Below, piece by piece: positions 63,389-64,000 of a stretch of DNA of 64,000 nucleotides. The DNA comes from Girardinichthys multiradiatus (lineage: Eukaryota; Chordata; Actinopteri; Cyprinodontiformes; Goodeidae). Every line of letters begins with the position of its first letter. The stretch's first letter is position 1. Under the pieces are notes generated by a model. That model searched no databases. It saw only the letters and a program-made list of their open reading frames with translations, and had not been told where the DNA came from. Where the stretch lies: positions 18,212,749-18,276,748 of the forward strand of contig NC_061800.1 of the NCBI RefSeq assembly GCF_021462225.1, read 5' to 3'. The position numbers and the translations under genes were made by a program.

Positions 63389-63914
63389 GCTTTCATGTTG
63401 TTGAAGCCAAATTCTGACCCTACCATCCGAATGTTGCAGCAGAAATCGAGACTCATCAGACCAGGCAACGTTTACCCAATCTTCTATTGTCCAATTTTGG
63501 TGAGCCTATGGGAATTGTAGCCTCAGTTTCCTGTTCTTAGCTGACAGGAGTGGCACCCGGTGTGGTATTCTGCTGCTGTAGCCCATCCGCCTCAAGGTTC
63601 GATGTGTTGTGCGTTCAGAGATGCTCTTCTGCATGCCTTGGTTGTAACGAGTGGTTATTTGAGTTACTGTTGCCTTTCAGCTCGAACCAGTCTGGCCATT
63701 CTCCTCTGACCTCTGGCATCAACAAGGCATTTGCATCCACAGAACTGCCGCTCACTGGATATTTTCTCTTTTTCTGACCATTATCTGTAAACCCTGTAGA
63801 TGGTAGTGCGTGAAAATCCCAGTAGATCAGCAGTTTCTGAAACTCAGACCAGCCCCTCTGGCACCATCAACCATGCCACGTTCAAAGTCACTTAAACCAC
63901 CTTTCTTCCCCATT
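63389..63914 (-). pseudogene. Tc1-like transposase, N-terminal part with frameshifts
   Basis: On the minus strand MGKKGGLSDFERGMVDGARG begins at about 63914 and is followed by an in-frame stop (SFRNC*) where the family continues its first helix-turn-helix. Later pieces in other frames include the catalytic WSDESRFLLQHSDG near 63425-63466. At least two frame breaks. This is the N-terminal half of the gene whose C-terminal half is at 62861-63388. Confidence 0.8.
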
Positions 63915-64000
63915 CTGATGCTCGGTTTGAACTGCAGCAGATCGTCTTGACCATGTCTACATGCCTAAATGCATTGAGTTGCTGCCATGTGATTGGCTGA

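Larger units (their letters stand above)
62836..64000 (-). mobile_element. Tc1-like transposon, cut by the window edge
   Basis: The left TIR CACTCACTTTATTAGGTATA is preceded by TA (62834-62835). The interior carries a whole but frame-broken transposase on the minus strand; the 5' TIR should lie just beyond 64000. The DNA up to the edge (CATGCCTAAATGCATTGAGT, GCTGCCATGTGATTGGCTGA) is the usual leader of this fish family. Confidence 0.9.

Overview
This is vertebrate nuclear DNA, almost certainly from a ray-finned (teleost) fish. The evidence is long introns with consensus GT/AG splice sites, coding sequence of the vertebrate transcription factor KLF12, a CpG-island promoter, long CA and GACA/GATA microsatellites, and dense Tc1/mariner, hAT, PIF/Harbinger-like, LINE and solo-LTR insertions of the kinds usual in teleosts. 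There is no prokaryotic gene, operon or CRISPR array.

The only host gene I can support is klf12, on the minus strand. Two coding exons are clear. The exon at 22075-22157 carries the MLMLDGM...VKAE start region. The exon at 12647-13196 carries the CtBP-binding PVDLS motif, a serine tract and the central repression region. They join in phase 0. The zinc-finger exons must lie left of the window. A CpG-rich block at 49300-49710 with a strong minus-strand splice donor (exon edge 49452) is the best candidate for promoter and untranslated exon 1. The window would then hold the promoter, a ~27 kb intron, a small exon, a ~9 kb intron, the large central exon, and over 12 kb of the next intron. DNA right of 49.7 kb would be upstream of the gene.

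Nearly everything else is transposon. Left part (1-12.5 kb): a Tc1-like relic, an LTR-like repeat, a Harbinger-like element (3447-7527) with a Tc1-like element inside it, which itself contains a ~1.1 kb foldback insertion; then a hAT relic split by a truncated mariner-like element, and two more Tc1-like relics. Introns (13-49 kb): more Tc1-like relics, a Harbinger MITE inside a 1.1 kb repeat, a 258-bp-period tandem repeat, a Bkm-type GACA/GATA block, a GC-rich repeat, and one apparently intact DD34E element (45120-46729) with 199-bp terminal repeats and a full 334-residue transposase. Right part (50-64 kb): a hAT-type MITE, two inverted solo LTRs, a second copy of the 1.1 kb repeat, two L2-like LINE fragments, and two further Tc1-like elements, the last running off the window end.

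The most unusual structure is the foldback at 4936-6069 with a captured, inverted piece of its host transposase. Other points worth a second look are the almost undegraded DD34E element, the solo LTR with a perfect 5-bp duplication, an 80-bp LINE-tail insertion with a 12-bp duplication, a local inversion in a LINE relic, and an unexplained protein-like open frame with an overlapping RFX X-box (24395-24637). Family names for repeats come from recognition of consensus sequences, not from any search.
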